A stretch of DNA of 64,000 bases. Source: Lysinibacillus louembei (lineage in GTDB: Bacteria; Bacillota; Bacilli; Bacillales_A; Planococcaceae). How positions within the stretch are numbered: position 1 is the first letter of the stretch; the number at the start of each line of letters is the position of its first letter. Position numbers and translations under genes: made by a program. Shown in pieces: positions 36,505 through 44,130 of the stretch. Under the pieces are notes generated by a model. The model did no database searches. It saw only the letters and a list, made by a program, of their open reading frames with translations, and was not told where the DNA came from. Location: assembly GCF_033880585.1 (NCBI RefSeq), contig NZ_CP137624.1, positions 2,763,501-2,827,500 of the forward strand. Direction: 5' to 3'.

Positions 36505-37773
36505 ATGTGGATAGAGCGCTGGCAGCAATTAGCCAAAAATTTAAAGCGACAGGGAGCCTTTGTACAGCCAATTGATATACAGCCTGTCGCAACAGAGCAA
36601 GAGCTACAGCAAGTAGAGGCACAGCTTGGCATACAAATCCCATCTGAGTTTCGTCAAGTATTGCAAAAGTGCTCACAGCAAGTAGATGTGTATTGGACGT
36701 TACCTGATGAAGTAATTATTCCATCTGAGCTAACAGATATCCCTTCAGGCGATTTTGGATGGAGCTTGGCAAATTTGTATGTACCAGACGAGCAGCTATA
36801 TTTGCAATTTCATTCAGCTCGTAATGGGGATGCAGTTCTGATAAAGCTTGAAGATGCAACGATTTGGTGCTGGAGCCATGAGGAGGATCAATACGATTAC
36901 CTTGCGACTAATTTCCAAAGCTATGTCGATGCGATAACCACTTTAGGCTGCATAGGCATAGATTGTGGGCAGCATCGTCAGTTTTGTGATACGACAGGAT
37001 TAAACCTCCAGCTAACTAGCTCACAAATATGGCTGGATTGGCTTGAGCAATATAGCATCTCTGATTTACAGCAAGCTAAATTGAGCTTACATAGCTTGCT
37101 TTTATATGCTTCTATGCACGGTATAAAAGAGACAGAGGTACAGCAGGCCTTTTTACAGTTTGACAAAGAGCAAATTTATCAGGTGCTACGTCAAAATATC
37201 GAGCAAGAGCAATCAACCACCAACCAAAAAGCATGGAGTGATATATTAGTCAATGTTTGTGCTAGCGAGGCTGTGCAGTGGGTGAGAGCGCTTTGGCAAA
37301 AGGACAGCAACATAGCAAGTGGGCTGCGCGATTATTTGACTGCACAATGCTTGCCCAGCGAAGAAGGGCTATCACTTATTCTTAACGATATAGAAAAGGA
37401 TAAAGTAAATGGCTATACCGCTTTGCAGAGACTGCGTCATTTTCAGCATCCATCTATCATTGAATGGATGCAAAATACCGTAGCTTTTCCAATCGATGGC
37501 TGGGACATCCTGTTAGCACAATCACAGCCAAGTGCTGAGCGATTGTTAGAATGGCTGAATGGACGTGAAGTGGAAAGGCTGATAGCCATTCATGCGATTC
37601 ATTACATGATGCGAGGAGAAATTGTTCCTACATCTGTTGTGAAAACAGAAAAATGGCGTCCGTTGTTAGCTTTTTGGGAAGAGCATGAAGTATTACGAAA
37701 AAATAAAAAGCTATTTAGTCAAGCTTTAAATGGTTTGGATAATTGGTTATTAAAACAACAGAGGGGGAACTAG
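36505..37773 (+). CDS. SMI1/KNR4-domain protein
   Basis: 422 aa from ATG 36505 (RBS AGAGGTG; ATG 36499 is too close to it). N-terminal SMI1/KNR4 (SUKH) domain, about 20-155: ATEQELQQVEAQLGIQIPSEFRQVLQ, then YLQFHSARNGDAVLI and VWCWSHEED-like text (IWCWSHEEDQYDYLATNF). The C-terminal 250 residues are helical, with no recognised domain. SUKH proteins are commonly immunity factors against contact-dependent or secreted toxins; no toxin lies nearby, so this could be an orphan. The pcp start lies 2 nt past the stop. Confidence 0.72.
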   Translation: MWIERWQQLAKNLKRQGAFVQPIDIQPVATEQELQQVEAQLGIQIPSEFRQVLQKCSQQVDVYWTLPDEVIIPSELTDIPSGDFGWSLANLYVPDEQLYLQFHSARNGDAVLIKLEDATIWCWSHEEDQYDYLATNFQSYVDAITTLGCIGIDCGQHRQFCDTTGLNLQLTSSQIWLDWLEQYSISDLQQAKLSLHSLLLYASMHGIKETEVQQAFLQFDKEQIYQVLRQNIEQEQSTTNQKAWSDILVNVCASEAVQWVRALWQKDSNIASGLRDYLTAQCLPSEEGLSLILNDIEKDKVNGYTALQRLRHFQHPSIIEWMQNTVAFPIDGWDILLAQSQPSAERLLEWLNGREVERLIAIHAIHYMMRGEIVPTSVVKTEKWRPLLAFWEEHEVLRKNKKLFSQALNGLDNWLLKQQRGN

Positions 37774-37775
37774 CA

Positions 37776-38369
37776 ATGAAAAAATTATTAGTGACAGGCT
37801 TTGAGCCATTTTTACAATTTACATTAAACCCGACAGAGGAAGTAGTGAAAGCATTAGACGGTAAAGCAATCGGTCAATACCAAATTGTTGGCAAGGTGTT
37901 ACCTGTAGAATTTGGGGCTGCACAGCAGCACATTCGTCAGCTCTTAATAGAGGAAAAGCCAGATGCGGTTATTGCGCTTGGACTTGCAGGTGGACGCAGT
38001 AAAATTACTCCAGAGCGTATCGCCATTAATGTAATGGATGGAGCAAAGGATAATTCAGGTCATACACCGACAGATGAAGTGATTGCTGAGGACGGGGCAG
38101 ATGGCTATTTTTCTACATTGCCAATTCGTGAGATGGTCAACCGCTTGAAGGATGCAGGTTACCCAGCTACCATTTCCAACACCGCGGGTACATATGTATG
38201 TAATTTATTAATGTATACATTGCTATATGAAACAAAAGGAGCTATTCCAGCAGGCTTTATCCATATTCCTGCATCACACCAGCTAGCCATTGAGGAAGGC
38301 AAAGTACCAAGCTGGTCACAGGCTGACTTAAATGCAGCGATTGAAATTTGTATTGAAACATTAATTTAA
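37776..38369 (+). CDS. pcp: Pyroglutamyl-peptidase I
   Basis: 197 aa from ATG 37776 (RBS GAGGGGG). Cysteine peptidase that removes N-terminal pyroglutamate. Catalytic triad regions: ITPERIAIN (Glu), NTAGTYVCNLLMY (Cys) and GFIHIPASH (His). N-terminus VTGFEPFLQFTLNPTEEVVKAL is a family hallmark. A few residues shorter than the B. subtilis enzyme. It follows the SMI1/KNR4 gene by 2 nt. The terminator is 10 nt after the stop. Confidence 0.92.
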   Translation: MKKLLVTGFEPFLQFTLNPTEEVVKALDGKAIGQYQIVGKVLPVEFGAAQQHIRQLLIEEKPDAVIALGLAGGRSKITPERIAINVMDGAKDNSGHTPTDEVIAEDGADGYFSTLPIREMVNRLKDAGYPATISNTAGTYVCNLLMYTLLYETKGAIPAGFIHIPASHQLAIEEGKVPSWSQADLNAAIEICIETLI

Positions 38370-38375
38370 AGTGGT

Positions 38376-38412
38376 GGGACATGTAGGGAAATTTGCTCTA
38401 TATGTCCCTTTT
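38376..38412 (+). terminator. Terminator after pcp
   Basis: GGGACAT-gtagggaaatttgctctat-ATGTCCC then TTTTT. Confidence 0.75.
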
Positions 38413-38454
38413 TATATAGCGTTCCCTATATAAACAAATAAGGGGGGAATGCAA

Positions 38455-38964
38455 ATGAATATCAGCGCAGGACATTGGCATGTTGGGACAGGAGCAGTAG
38501 GCTATATAGATGAAGTAACAGAGGCAAGGCGCGTTGTAAAGCGGGTAGCAAGCTTATTGCAGCAAGCGGGTGTAGAAGTGCGCGTCATTTTCGATAATAT
38601 GTCCAAAAATCAGCGACAAAATTTAAATTATTTAATTCATGCACACCAAAAGGACAAGGGCTTACATGTTAGCATCCATTTTAATGCGGTCGCAAAAGCG
38701 ACAGCCGGCGGGCTAGGAACAGAGGTGCTTTACGCGAGAACGGAAATGCAGCAGCTTGCTTCCAAGGTAAGTGCAGCCATAAGCAAGGCGAGCGGCTTGC
38801 GTAATCGTGGTGCTAAACGGCGGAACGATTTAGCCTTTTTAAACGCCTTGCCACAAGCCATACTCATTGAAGTATGCTTTGTTAATTCAAAGGAAGATGT
38901 TGCTTGCTACAAGCGCCATTTTGAAGCAATCTGTCAGGCAATGGCGCTAGTGCTAAAGTCATGA
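38455..38964 (+). CDS. N-acetylmuramoyl-L-alanine amidase, Amidase_3 type
   Basis: 169 aa from ATG 38455 (RBS AGGGGGG). Cleaves the amide between MurNAc and the stem peptide. Zinc ligands: SAGHWHVGTGA (His), a Glu in IDEVTEARR, and VSIHFNA (His); the catalytic Glu is in LIEVCFVNSKEDV. It has no signal peptide, SH3b, LysM or SLH domain, so it resembles the single-domain catalytic parts of phage endolysins or sporulation amidases. Export route is unclear. The gene is isolated: no holin or phage gene beside it. Confidence 0.85.
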   Translation: MNISAGHWHVGTGAVGYIDEVTEARRVVKRVASLLQQAGVEVRVIFDNMSKNQRQNLNYLIHAHQKDKGLHVSIHFNAVAKATAGGLGTEVLYARTEMQQLASKVSAAISKASGLRNRGAKRRNDLAFLNALPQAILIEVCFVNSKEDVACYKRHFEAICQAMALVLKS

Positions 38965-39043
38965 TTCGCACGTAAGACAACAAAAATCGCACGTGAAACA
39001 AGCACATTCGCACATAAAACCTAGAGATTCGCACGCAAACGAA
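38964..39043. repeat. 21-bp periodic array 3, word ATTCGCACG(T/C)AA
   Basis: Four units; TCGCA begins at 38966, 38987, 39008 and 39029, all exactly 21 apart. It begins at the amidase stop codon and ends before the convergent terminator at 39051. One frame reads FARK/IARE/FAHK/FARK. Word related to arrays 2 and 4. Confidence 0.88.
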
Positions 39044-39050
39044 GCAAGCC

Positions 39051-39078
39051 GTGCAAGGAGAGATTCCTTACACTTTTT
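39051..39078. terminator. Terminator between amidase and Rgg-like gene
   Basis: GTGCAAGG-agagatt-CCTTACAC then TTTTT; array 3 lies between it and the amidase stop, so the array is in the transcribed 3' region of the amidase gene. Confidence 0.7.
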
Positions 39079-39929
39079 CATGAGCATTGTACGGAAATCT
39101 CATGTAACAGTGCCGTCAAATTGTCCTCATCTTCATACAATGTGAGCAAGGTTGTTAGCTGCTGAATAACTTCCTCATTCGGTTGCCCTAAATGAAACAG
39201 GCAAATCGCTTTGTAAGTATAAATATAGCTAAGCATTTGATAACTGAGCTTTTGTTTAAATTGCGTGAAAACACGTGCCAGCAATGTGAGGCATGTCGCA
39301 TATTTTTTATTTTCTACATATAAAATACATAAATCGAGATGAAAATAAATAGATAAGTAGGTCATATCCTTCTCATAATCTTTGTACAAATCAAGGCGTT
39401 TTGTCGCGATGCTAACAATTTCAATGGCAGAATCTAACGGAAATAAAAAGAGAATTGCATTGAGTAGAACTAAATCATTGAGATACCAATGGTCAAGCTT
39501 TTGCATCTTTGTCCAAATTTGTTCTGCTAAAAGCCGCGCTTGTAGTAAATCGTCCTGTTCAACTAAGATGAGCAGAGCTTGATAGGCCAAATCAATATGC
39601 TGAATAGCCTCATCGTGATGCTGCCGCAAATATTGCTGTACGGGAATTAAATTTTTTTTGATTTCAGCAGAGGTTGTCAAGTCCATTTGGGCAAAATCCC
39701 GAATTAATTTTTCACGCGCATTTATTGTGTAATTGGTATGAACGTATAAAAATTCATTGACCGTCATATTTAATTTTGTCGTAAGTTGGACAAGAAGCTG
39801 TGCACTAAGGGTGAGCTTACTTTGTTCAATGCGTGAGTATGTACCTTGCTGAGCGATGTCGTAGGCAAGCTCCTTTTGTGTTATTTGCCGGTTTTTCCGT
39901 ATTTTTTGTAATGTGTCTCCAAAATCCAT
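39078..39929 (-). CDS. Rgg-like transcriptional regulator (XRE plus helical repeats)
   Basis: 283 aa from ATG 39929 (MDFGDTLQKIRKNRQITQKELA); a GTG at 39938 in the same frame overlaps the GGAGG SD. The N-terminal helix-turn-helix (about 5-60) is XRE type (TQKELAYDIAQQGTYSRIEQSKLTLSAQLLVQL). The rest (about 75-283) is a helical-repeat domain like Rgg/PlcR/NprR peptide-binding regions. Rgg-type regulators sense short peptides and often control the adjacent divergent gene; here that is the MutS-like ATPase, with an 18-bp perfect palindrome in the shared promoter. Confidence 0.75.
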   Translation of the reverse strand: MDFGDTLQKIRKNRQITQKELAYDIAQQGTYSRIEQSKLTLSAQLLVQLTTKLNMTVNEFLYVHTNYTINAREKLIRDFAQMDLTTSAEIKKNLIPVQQYLRQHHDEAIQHIDLAYQALLILVEQDDLLQARLLAEQIWTKMQKLDHWYLNDLVLLNAILFLFPLDSAIEIVSIATKRLDLYKDYEKDMTYLSIYFHLDLCILYVENKKYATCLTLLARVFTQFKQKLSYQMLSYIYTYKAICLFHLGQPNEEVIQQLTTLLTLYEDEDNLTALLHEISVQCS

Positions 39930-39969
39930 CGTCTTCACCTCCGAATATTCCGATTCGTATATTTTGTTC

Positions 39970-39975
39970 TATAAT
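39970..39975 (+). promoter_or_regulatory. TATAAT element in the Rgg/MutS-like intergenic region
   Basis: Consensus -10 hexamer TATAAT, overlapping the start of the palindrome at 39974; no good -35 at 17 nt. Confidence 0.4.
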
Positions 39976-39991
39976 AATAGAATTCTATTAT
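39974..39991. promoter_or_regulatory. Perfect 18-bp palindrome, probable operator
   Basis: ATAATAGAATTCTATTAT is a perfect inverted repeat between the divergent Rgg-like and MutS-like genes and overlaps a TATAAT. A dimeric HTH regulator target is the natural reading. No T-run makes it a terminator unlikely. Confidence 0.6.
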
Positions 39992-40026
39992 ACTGGAAAA
40001 GTACAAGTGAGAAGGAGGTTTTTAAC

Positions 40027-41664
40027 ATAAAAATAGCAATTATCATCATCACTTTCATACTGCTTTCTACGGTAGTCAATCTTCTATTTCATCGTACCAA
40101 ACGAAGGCGAATCAAAGAAAATTGGGCACAGAAGCACCAGCAAGGGCATGAGCCTTTGTCATCAGTTAGCAGCTATTGGCACAATAAGCAGCGCACAACA
40201 CATATTGTCGATGATTACACATGGCATGATTTAAATTTAGATGAGGTCTATGAGCAAATCAAATTCACCTATACAAGCCCTGGCTCGGAAAAGCTTTATG
40301 CTTTATTAAGAGAAATTCATTTGGGAGGCGGGCCACATCAACAGCGAGAAGCTTTTCTGAAAAAATTGTCTGTATCGCCTGTGTTACAAGAACAATTACA
40401 ATTGATTTTGTATGATATTGGAAAGAGAAATGGGACGAACAGCTCTGCTTATATGCACTCAATTGAAGACAAGCAAATCCCGCATCAATGGCTGTATTCA
40501 CTATGTGGAGTGTTACCATTTTTCTCATTAGCTGTCGCTTTTTATAGTAGCCAAATCGCAATTTTCTTATTTTTCGGCTGTGTAGTATTGAATGCCATTA
40601 TTTATACTAGTAAAAAAGACCAATATGAAAGTGAATTTTTCTCTCTGCTCTATGCAATTTCGATTATTTATGGCGCCAAAAGGATGGCAAAATTTAAGCT
40701 GACAGATGAACTGTGCCTACATCTGAAAAAGCTCAAGCCGTTATATAAATATCGTTATTTGATTTCAAAAAATAAAGAGACGCCGCTTGAAATAGTAATG
40801 GACTATTTTAGAACATTTTTCCTCATCGATTTTTTCATTTATCGCCGAATTACCAAGCATTTGTATGTACAACAAGAAGCTGCAGCGTATGTTTGGGAGT
40901 TGATTGCTGAAATCGATGTGAGCTTTTCGATTTTACATATGCGTGAGCATTATAGACATAGCGTGCCACTGTTTGTAGATGATTTCAAGGTTACATGTGA
41001 GGGGCTATACCATCCACTGCTTGCACAGCCTGTGAAAAATACTTTTTCAACAGATTGTAGTGTGCTGATTACAGGCTCGAATGCTTCTGGGAAATCGACC
41101 TTTATGAAAAGTTTGGCGTTGAATTGTATATTAGCACAAACGCTCAATACTGTTTTTGCAGATGCCTTTCAAATGAAGCGAGCTGCGATTTTTACATCAT
41201 TCGCAATTAATGACAGCTTACTACAAGGGGAGAGCTATTTTATGGCCGAAATGCATTCGCTGAAAAGAATGCTGGACGTAATTGAACAAGATGTTCCTTG
41301 TTTCACATTTATTGATGAAATATTAAAGGGTACGAATACTATTGAACGTATTTCTGCATCGGCTGCAATTTTAACATGGTTACATAAGCAAAAAAATAAT
41401 TTAACATTTATCGCTTCACATGATATCGAATTATATCAAATATGTGGGGAAATGTATGATGGCTACTATTTCGAGGGAATCGTTGAAAATAATCAGATTC
41501 GCTTCACTTATGCTATAAATAAAGGCAATACGTATATAAAAAATGCGTTAGAGCTTTTGAAATTGAGAGGCTTTCCAAAGACGGTTGTTGATAATGCTGA
41601 AATGCTGTCTGATAGTTATATATCAACAGGACAGTGGCAAGGGAAAAGTTTTCAAAAAAGATGA
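40027..41664 (+). CDS. Membrane-anchored MutS-like ATPase with apparent AUA start
   Basis: 545 aa if begun at ATA 40027. An excellent AAGGAGG (40012-40018) is 8 nt ahead, but no ATG, GTG or TTG follows; only ATA (40027, 40033) or ATT (40039). An in-frame ATG at 39913 lies inside the divergent gene. N-terminal helix (IAIIIITFILLSTVVNLLF), two more helices around residues 160-205 (LPFFSLAVAFYSSQIAIFLFF...), then a MutS-type ATPase: GSNASGKSTFMKS, CFTFIDEILKGTN, FIASHDIEL. The mismatch-recognition domain is missing, so it is not a repair MutS. Divergent from an Rgg-like gene. Confidence 0.75.
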   Translation: MKIAIIIITFILLSTVVNLLFHRTKRRRIKENWAQKHQQGHEPLSSVSSYWHNKQRTTHIVDDYTWHDLNLDEVYEQIKFTYTSPGSEKLYALLREIHLGGGPHQQREAFLKKLSVSPVLQEQLQLILYDIGKRNGTNSSAYMHSIEDKQIPHQWLYSLCGVLPFFSLAVAFYSSQIAIFLFFGCVVLNAIIYTSKKDQYESEFFSLLYAISIIYGAKRMAKFKLTDELCLHLKKLKPLYKYRYLISKNKETPLEIVMDYFRTFFLIDFFIYRRITKHLYVQQEAAAYVWELIAEIDVSFSILHMREHYRHSVPLFVDDFKVTCEGLYHPLLAQPVKNTFSTDCSVLITGSNASGKSTFMKSLALNCILAQTLNTVFADAFQMKRAAIFTSFAINDSLLQGESYFMAEMHSLKRMLDVIEQDVPCFTFIDEILKGTNTIERISASAAILTWLHKQKNNLTFIASHDIELYQICGEMYDGYYFEGIVENNQIRFTYAINKGNTYIKNALELLKLRGFPKTVVDNAEMLSDSYISTGQWQGKSFQKR

Positions 41665-41724
41665 AACATTTTCACAATCTAGTCGTATATTGATTATCGG
41701 GGTTAAAGAGAGGAGTTGGAGGAT

Positions 41725-42621
41725 TTGTTAGTATTACAAAATGTAACGAAGCGTTATAAAGATTTTACAGCCGTTCAAAGCTTAAATTTTTCCATTTCAC
41801 CTGGTGAGATTTTTGGATTAATTGGCCAAAATGGCGCAGGGAAAACGACAACGTTTCGCATGATTTTAGATTTGCAGGAGACGACAGAGGGCGTTATTAC
41901 GTGGGAAGGAACGCCTATTAATGATGTGAATCGTGACTTGCTTGGCTATTTGCCAGAGGAGCGCGGCATTTTCCCACAAATGAAGGTGGAGGAGCAGCTT
42001 ATTTATTTTGGACAGCTGCGTGGCATGACGAAAGCAGCTGTTAAAAAAGAGGCTGATTTTTGGATTAAGCGCTTTGAGCTTGAGGAAAAGCGCAATGATA
42101 AGGCGGAAACATTATCAAAGGGAAATCAGCAAAAGGTACAATTAATTGCTAGCTTTATTCACAAGCCAAAGTTTTTAATTTTAGATGAGCCATTTAGTGG
42201 ACTAGACCCAGTGAATAAGGATTTATTAAAAAATGCGATTTTATTATTAAAAGAGCAAGGTATGACGATTTTATTTTCAAGTCATCAAATGGATAATGTC
42301 GAGGAGCTATGTGACCATCTTTGCTTATTAAAGCGCGGTGTTTCGCTGTTTTCAGGCTCGCTCTTAGATTTGAAAAAGCAGTATGGTAAAACGAAGCTAA
42401 CGATTCGCACAGAGCTGTCCGCGGATAAGCTAGCCAAGCTTGATGGTGTGAAATCGGTGAAGGAAGAGCGTGAGCAATATGTGCTTACTTTAGAGGATGA
42501 GCAATATGCGAAAGGTGTGTTTGATGTCGTATCGAGCGGTACATATATTGAAAAATTTAGCTTAGATTACTTGTCACTCGACGAGATTTTCAAAGACAAG
42601 GTAGGTGGCACGCATGTCTAA
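41725..42621 (+). CDS. ABC transporter ATP-binding protein, NatA-like
   Basis: 298 aa from TTG 41725 (SD AGAGAGGAG); TTG 41716 three codons earlier is the alternative. Complete NBD: Walker A GQNGAGKTT, Q-loop, signature LSKGNQQKVQL, Walker B FLILDEPFSGLDP and H-loop SSHQMD. The C-terminal about 85 residues are the extension typical of NatA/YhaQ-type exporters. It overlaps the permease start by 8 nt. Probably exports a cation, drug or peptide; the substrate is not known. Confidence 0.9.
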   Translation: MLVLQNVTKRYKDFTAVQSLNFSISPGEIFGLIGQNGAGKTTTFRMILDLQETTEGVITWEGTPINDVNRDLLGYLPEERGIFPQMKVEEQLIYFGQLRGMTKAAVKKEADFWIKRFELEEKRNDKAETLSKGNQQKVQLIASFIHKPKFLILDEPFSGLDPVNKDLLKNAILLLKEQGMTILFSSHQMDNVEELCDHLCLLKRGVSLFSGSLLDLKKQYGKTKLTIRTELSADKLAKLDGVKSVKEEREQYVLTLEDEQYAKGVFDVVSSGTYIEKFSLDYLSLDEIFKDKVGGTHV

Positions 42622-43846
42622 ATTTATGATTTTATTGAAGGAAAATTATAAGCAAAAGGTCAAGGCTAAATCATTTATTATTATGACGGTCTTGTATATT
42701 TTAGGGATTTCTGTGTTTTTCTTCTGGTCAGATATAAAGGAAGCACTATTTTCTAGTGAGCCTGATCAAATGATTTATGTCAATACGACAAGCTTTGATG
42801 TTAGTGCCATGCTAGAGGATGGCGATATCGTATGGACAGAGCTAGCCTCTACGACAGAGGCAGAAGAGGCCTTGAAAAAAGAGGAGTACGTGGCAGCGCT
42901 GATTTTTTCCGCAGCGGATACAACATTGGCAGTCAATTTAGTGTCGCTTGACCCGTTGCCGTTAAATATGCAGCAACAATTATCAGCAACTGCCAATACA
43001 ATTGGACAATTTTATGCGATGGATCAATTAAATTTAAGTCCTGAGCAGTCTGCACAGCTGTTAAATGCTGCACCGCAAATTGAAATGAAAACATTAAATG
43101 AAGCGGCGACAGATGGCAAGTCAGAGGAACAAAAATCAGCAGGTATGCTTGTTTCCTATATTGCTGGCTTCCTAGTGTATATATTCGTTATTTCATTTTT
43201 ATCCATTGTCACTTCTGATGTTGCATCAGAAAAAGGCTCACGTGCTTTGGAAATGCTGCTAGTAAGCGTTAAAGCGGAAACGCATTTTAAAGCGAAGGTT
43301 ATGAGCATATTTTTAGTTGCTGTAACGCAATTCGCTGTGATGTTTGGCACATCATTTGTACTATTAAAGCTAACTGATGGCGGTGCTAAATGGGCGATGG
43401 TAAGTGAAGTGTTAGGAGAGCTTCACGGTCAATATTTATTGTATGTCGCTGCATTTTTACTCGTGACAATTTTCATGTTTTTAATTATCGGAGCACTGCT
43501 CGGCTCGCTCGTATCAAAGCCAGAGGAAGCTTCACAGGCGATGATGCCTGCAATGATTTTAGTTATTGTGGCATTCTTTATTATGGTAACAGCAACAGGA
43601 AATCCTGATACATTGCTTGTGACAATCGCATCGTATGTGCCATTCACATCGGGAATGGTAATGCCAATGCGCATTGGTGCAACAGATTTAGGTGTGCTTG
43701 AGCCAGTAATTTCTTTAGCGATTTTGGTTGCATCAACATTCGTGCTTTATTTAGTGAGCATATCCTTCTATAAACGTAGTGTATTAACATACTCGACAGG
43801 CGGATTGATTCAAAAAATTAAAACGGTGTTTAAGGTGACAACTTAA
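42614..43846 (+). CDS. ABC-2 type permease, NatB-like
   Basis: 410 aa from ATG 42614 (SD AGGTAGGTGG). One N-terminal helix (about 18-38), an extracellular domain to about 175 (QMIYVNTTSFDVSAMLEDGD), and then five to six helices (MLVSYIAGFLVYIFVISFL; VMSIFLVAVTQFAVMFGTSFVLL; LLYVAAFLLVTIFMFLIIGALLGS; AMMPAMILVIVAFFIMVTA; ...). Same layout as NatB/YhaP. Forms the exporter with the preceding ATPase. Confidence 0.88.
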   Translation: MSKFMILLKENYKQKVKAKSFIIMTVLYILGISVFFFWSDIKEALFSSEPDQMIYVNTTSFDVSAMLEDGDIVWTELASTTEAEEALKKEEYVAALIFSAADTTLAVNLVSLDPLPLNMQQQLSATANTIGQFYAMDQLNLSPEQSAQLLNAAPQIEMKTLNEAATDGKSEEQKSAGMLVSYIAGFLVYIFVISFLSIVTSDVASEKGSRALEMLLVSVKAETHFKAKVMSIFLVAVTQFAVMFGTSFVLLKLTDGGAKWAMVSEVLGELHGQYLLYVAAFLLVTIFMFLIIGALLGSLVSKPEEASQAMMPAMILVIVAFFIMVTATGNPDTLLVTIASYVPFTSGMVMPMRIGATDLGVLEPVISLAILVASTFVLYLVSISFYKRSVLTYSTGGLIQKIKTVFKVTT

Positions 43847-43856
43847 TATAGAGGAG

Positions 43857-43897
43857 GCTTGGAATCTGGGGAAATCCTAGATTTCAAGCGTTTTTTT
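43857..43897 (+). terminator. Terminator after the NatAB-like pair
   Basis: GCTTGGAATCT ... AGATTTCAAGC stem then TTTTTTT; array 4 begins 3 nt later. Confidence 0.8.
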
Positions 43898-43900
43898 ATT

Positions 43901-44002
43901 TTCGCTCAACGAATAGTAAAATTCGCTCATCAAAGTACGATTTTCGCTCAACGAAAGCCCGAATTCGCTCATCGAAAATTGAAATTCGCTCGCATCTCCC
44001 TG
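43901..44002. repeat. 21-bp periodic array 4, word TTCGCTCA(A/T)CGAA
   Basis: Five units; TTCGCT begins at 43901, 43922, 43943, 43964 and 43985, exactly 21 apart. The plus-strand frame through all five is open and reads FAQR, FAHQ, FAQR, FAHR, FARI at each unit start. The region lacks an RBS or start codon, so it is not called a gene. The remainder of the 284-bp gap holds a promoter region at about 44050-44100. Confidence 0.9.
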
Positions 44003-44055
44003 TTCCTAAGTCTTATCTCCGCCCTTTGACTGAAATATTTCAAAAGTCGAAACAA

Positions 44056-44079
44056 ATTATTGAATTACTATTCAATAAT
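44056..44079. promoter_or_regulatory. 10-bp inverted repeat upstream of the bmrC-like gene
   Basis: ATTATTGAAT-tact-ATTCAATAAT, a perfect IR, overlapping a weak promoter (TTCAAT 44071-44076, 17 nt, TAAAAT 44094-44099). Confidence 0.5.
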
Positions 44080-44090
44080 ATTCGAATATT
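44077..44090. promoter_or_regulatory. 14-bp perfect palindrome in the same promoter
   Basis: AATATTCGAATATT, overlapping the preceding IR by 3 bp and lying within the -35/-10 spacer. Confidence 0.45.
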
Positions 44091-44130
44091 TGTTAAAATA
44101 GGCAAGTCAAAATATAAAGGTGGGGAAATG

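Noticed and set aside
38455-38964. Prophage remnant suggested by the single-domain amidase
   Set aside because: No holin, terminase, integrase or other phage gene is nearby; flanks are ordinary chromosomal genes.
39913-40026. ATG at 39913 as start of the MutS-like gene
   Set aside because: It lies within the coding region of the divergent regulator, has no RBS, and would place the promoter and palindrome within the coding sequence.
43901-44025. Open reading frame through array 4 (FAQR/FAHR repeats)
   Set aside because: No start codon or RBS and other arrays contain stops in the equivalent frame; openness follows from the 21-bp period.
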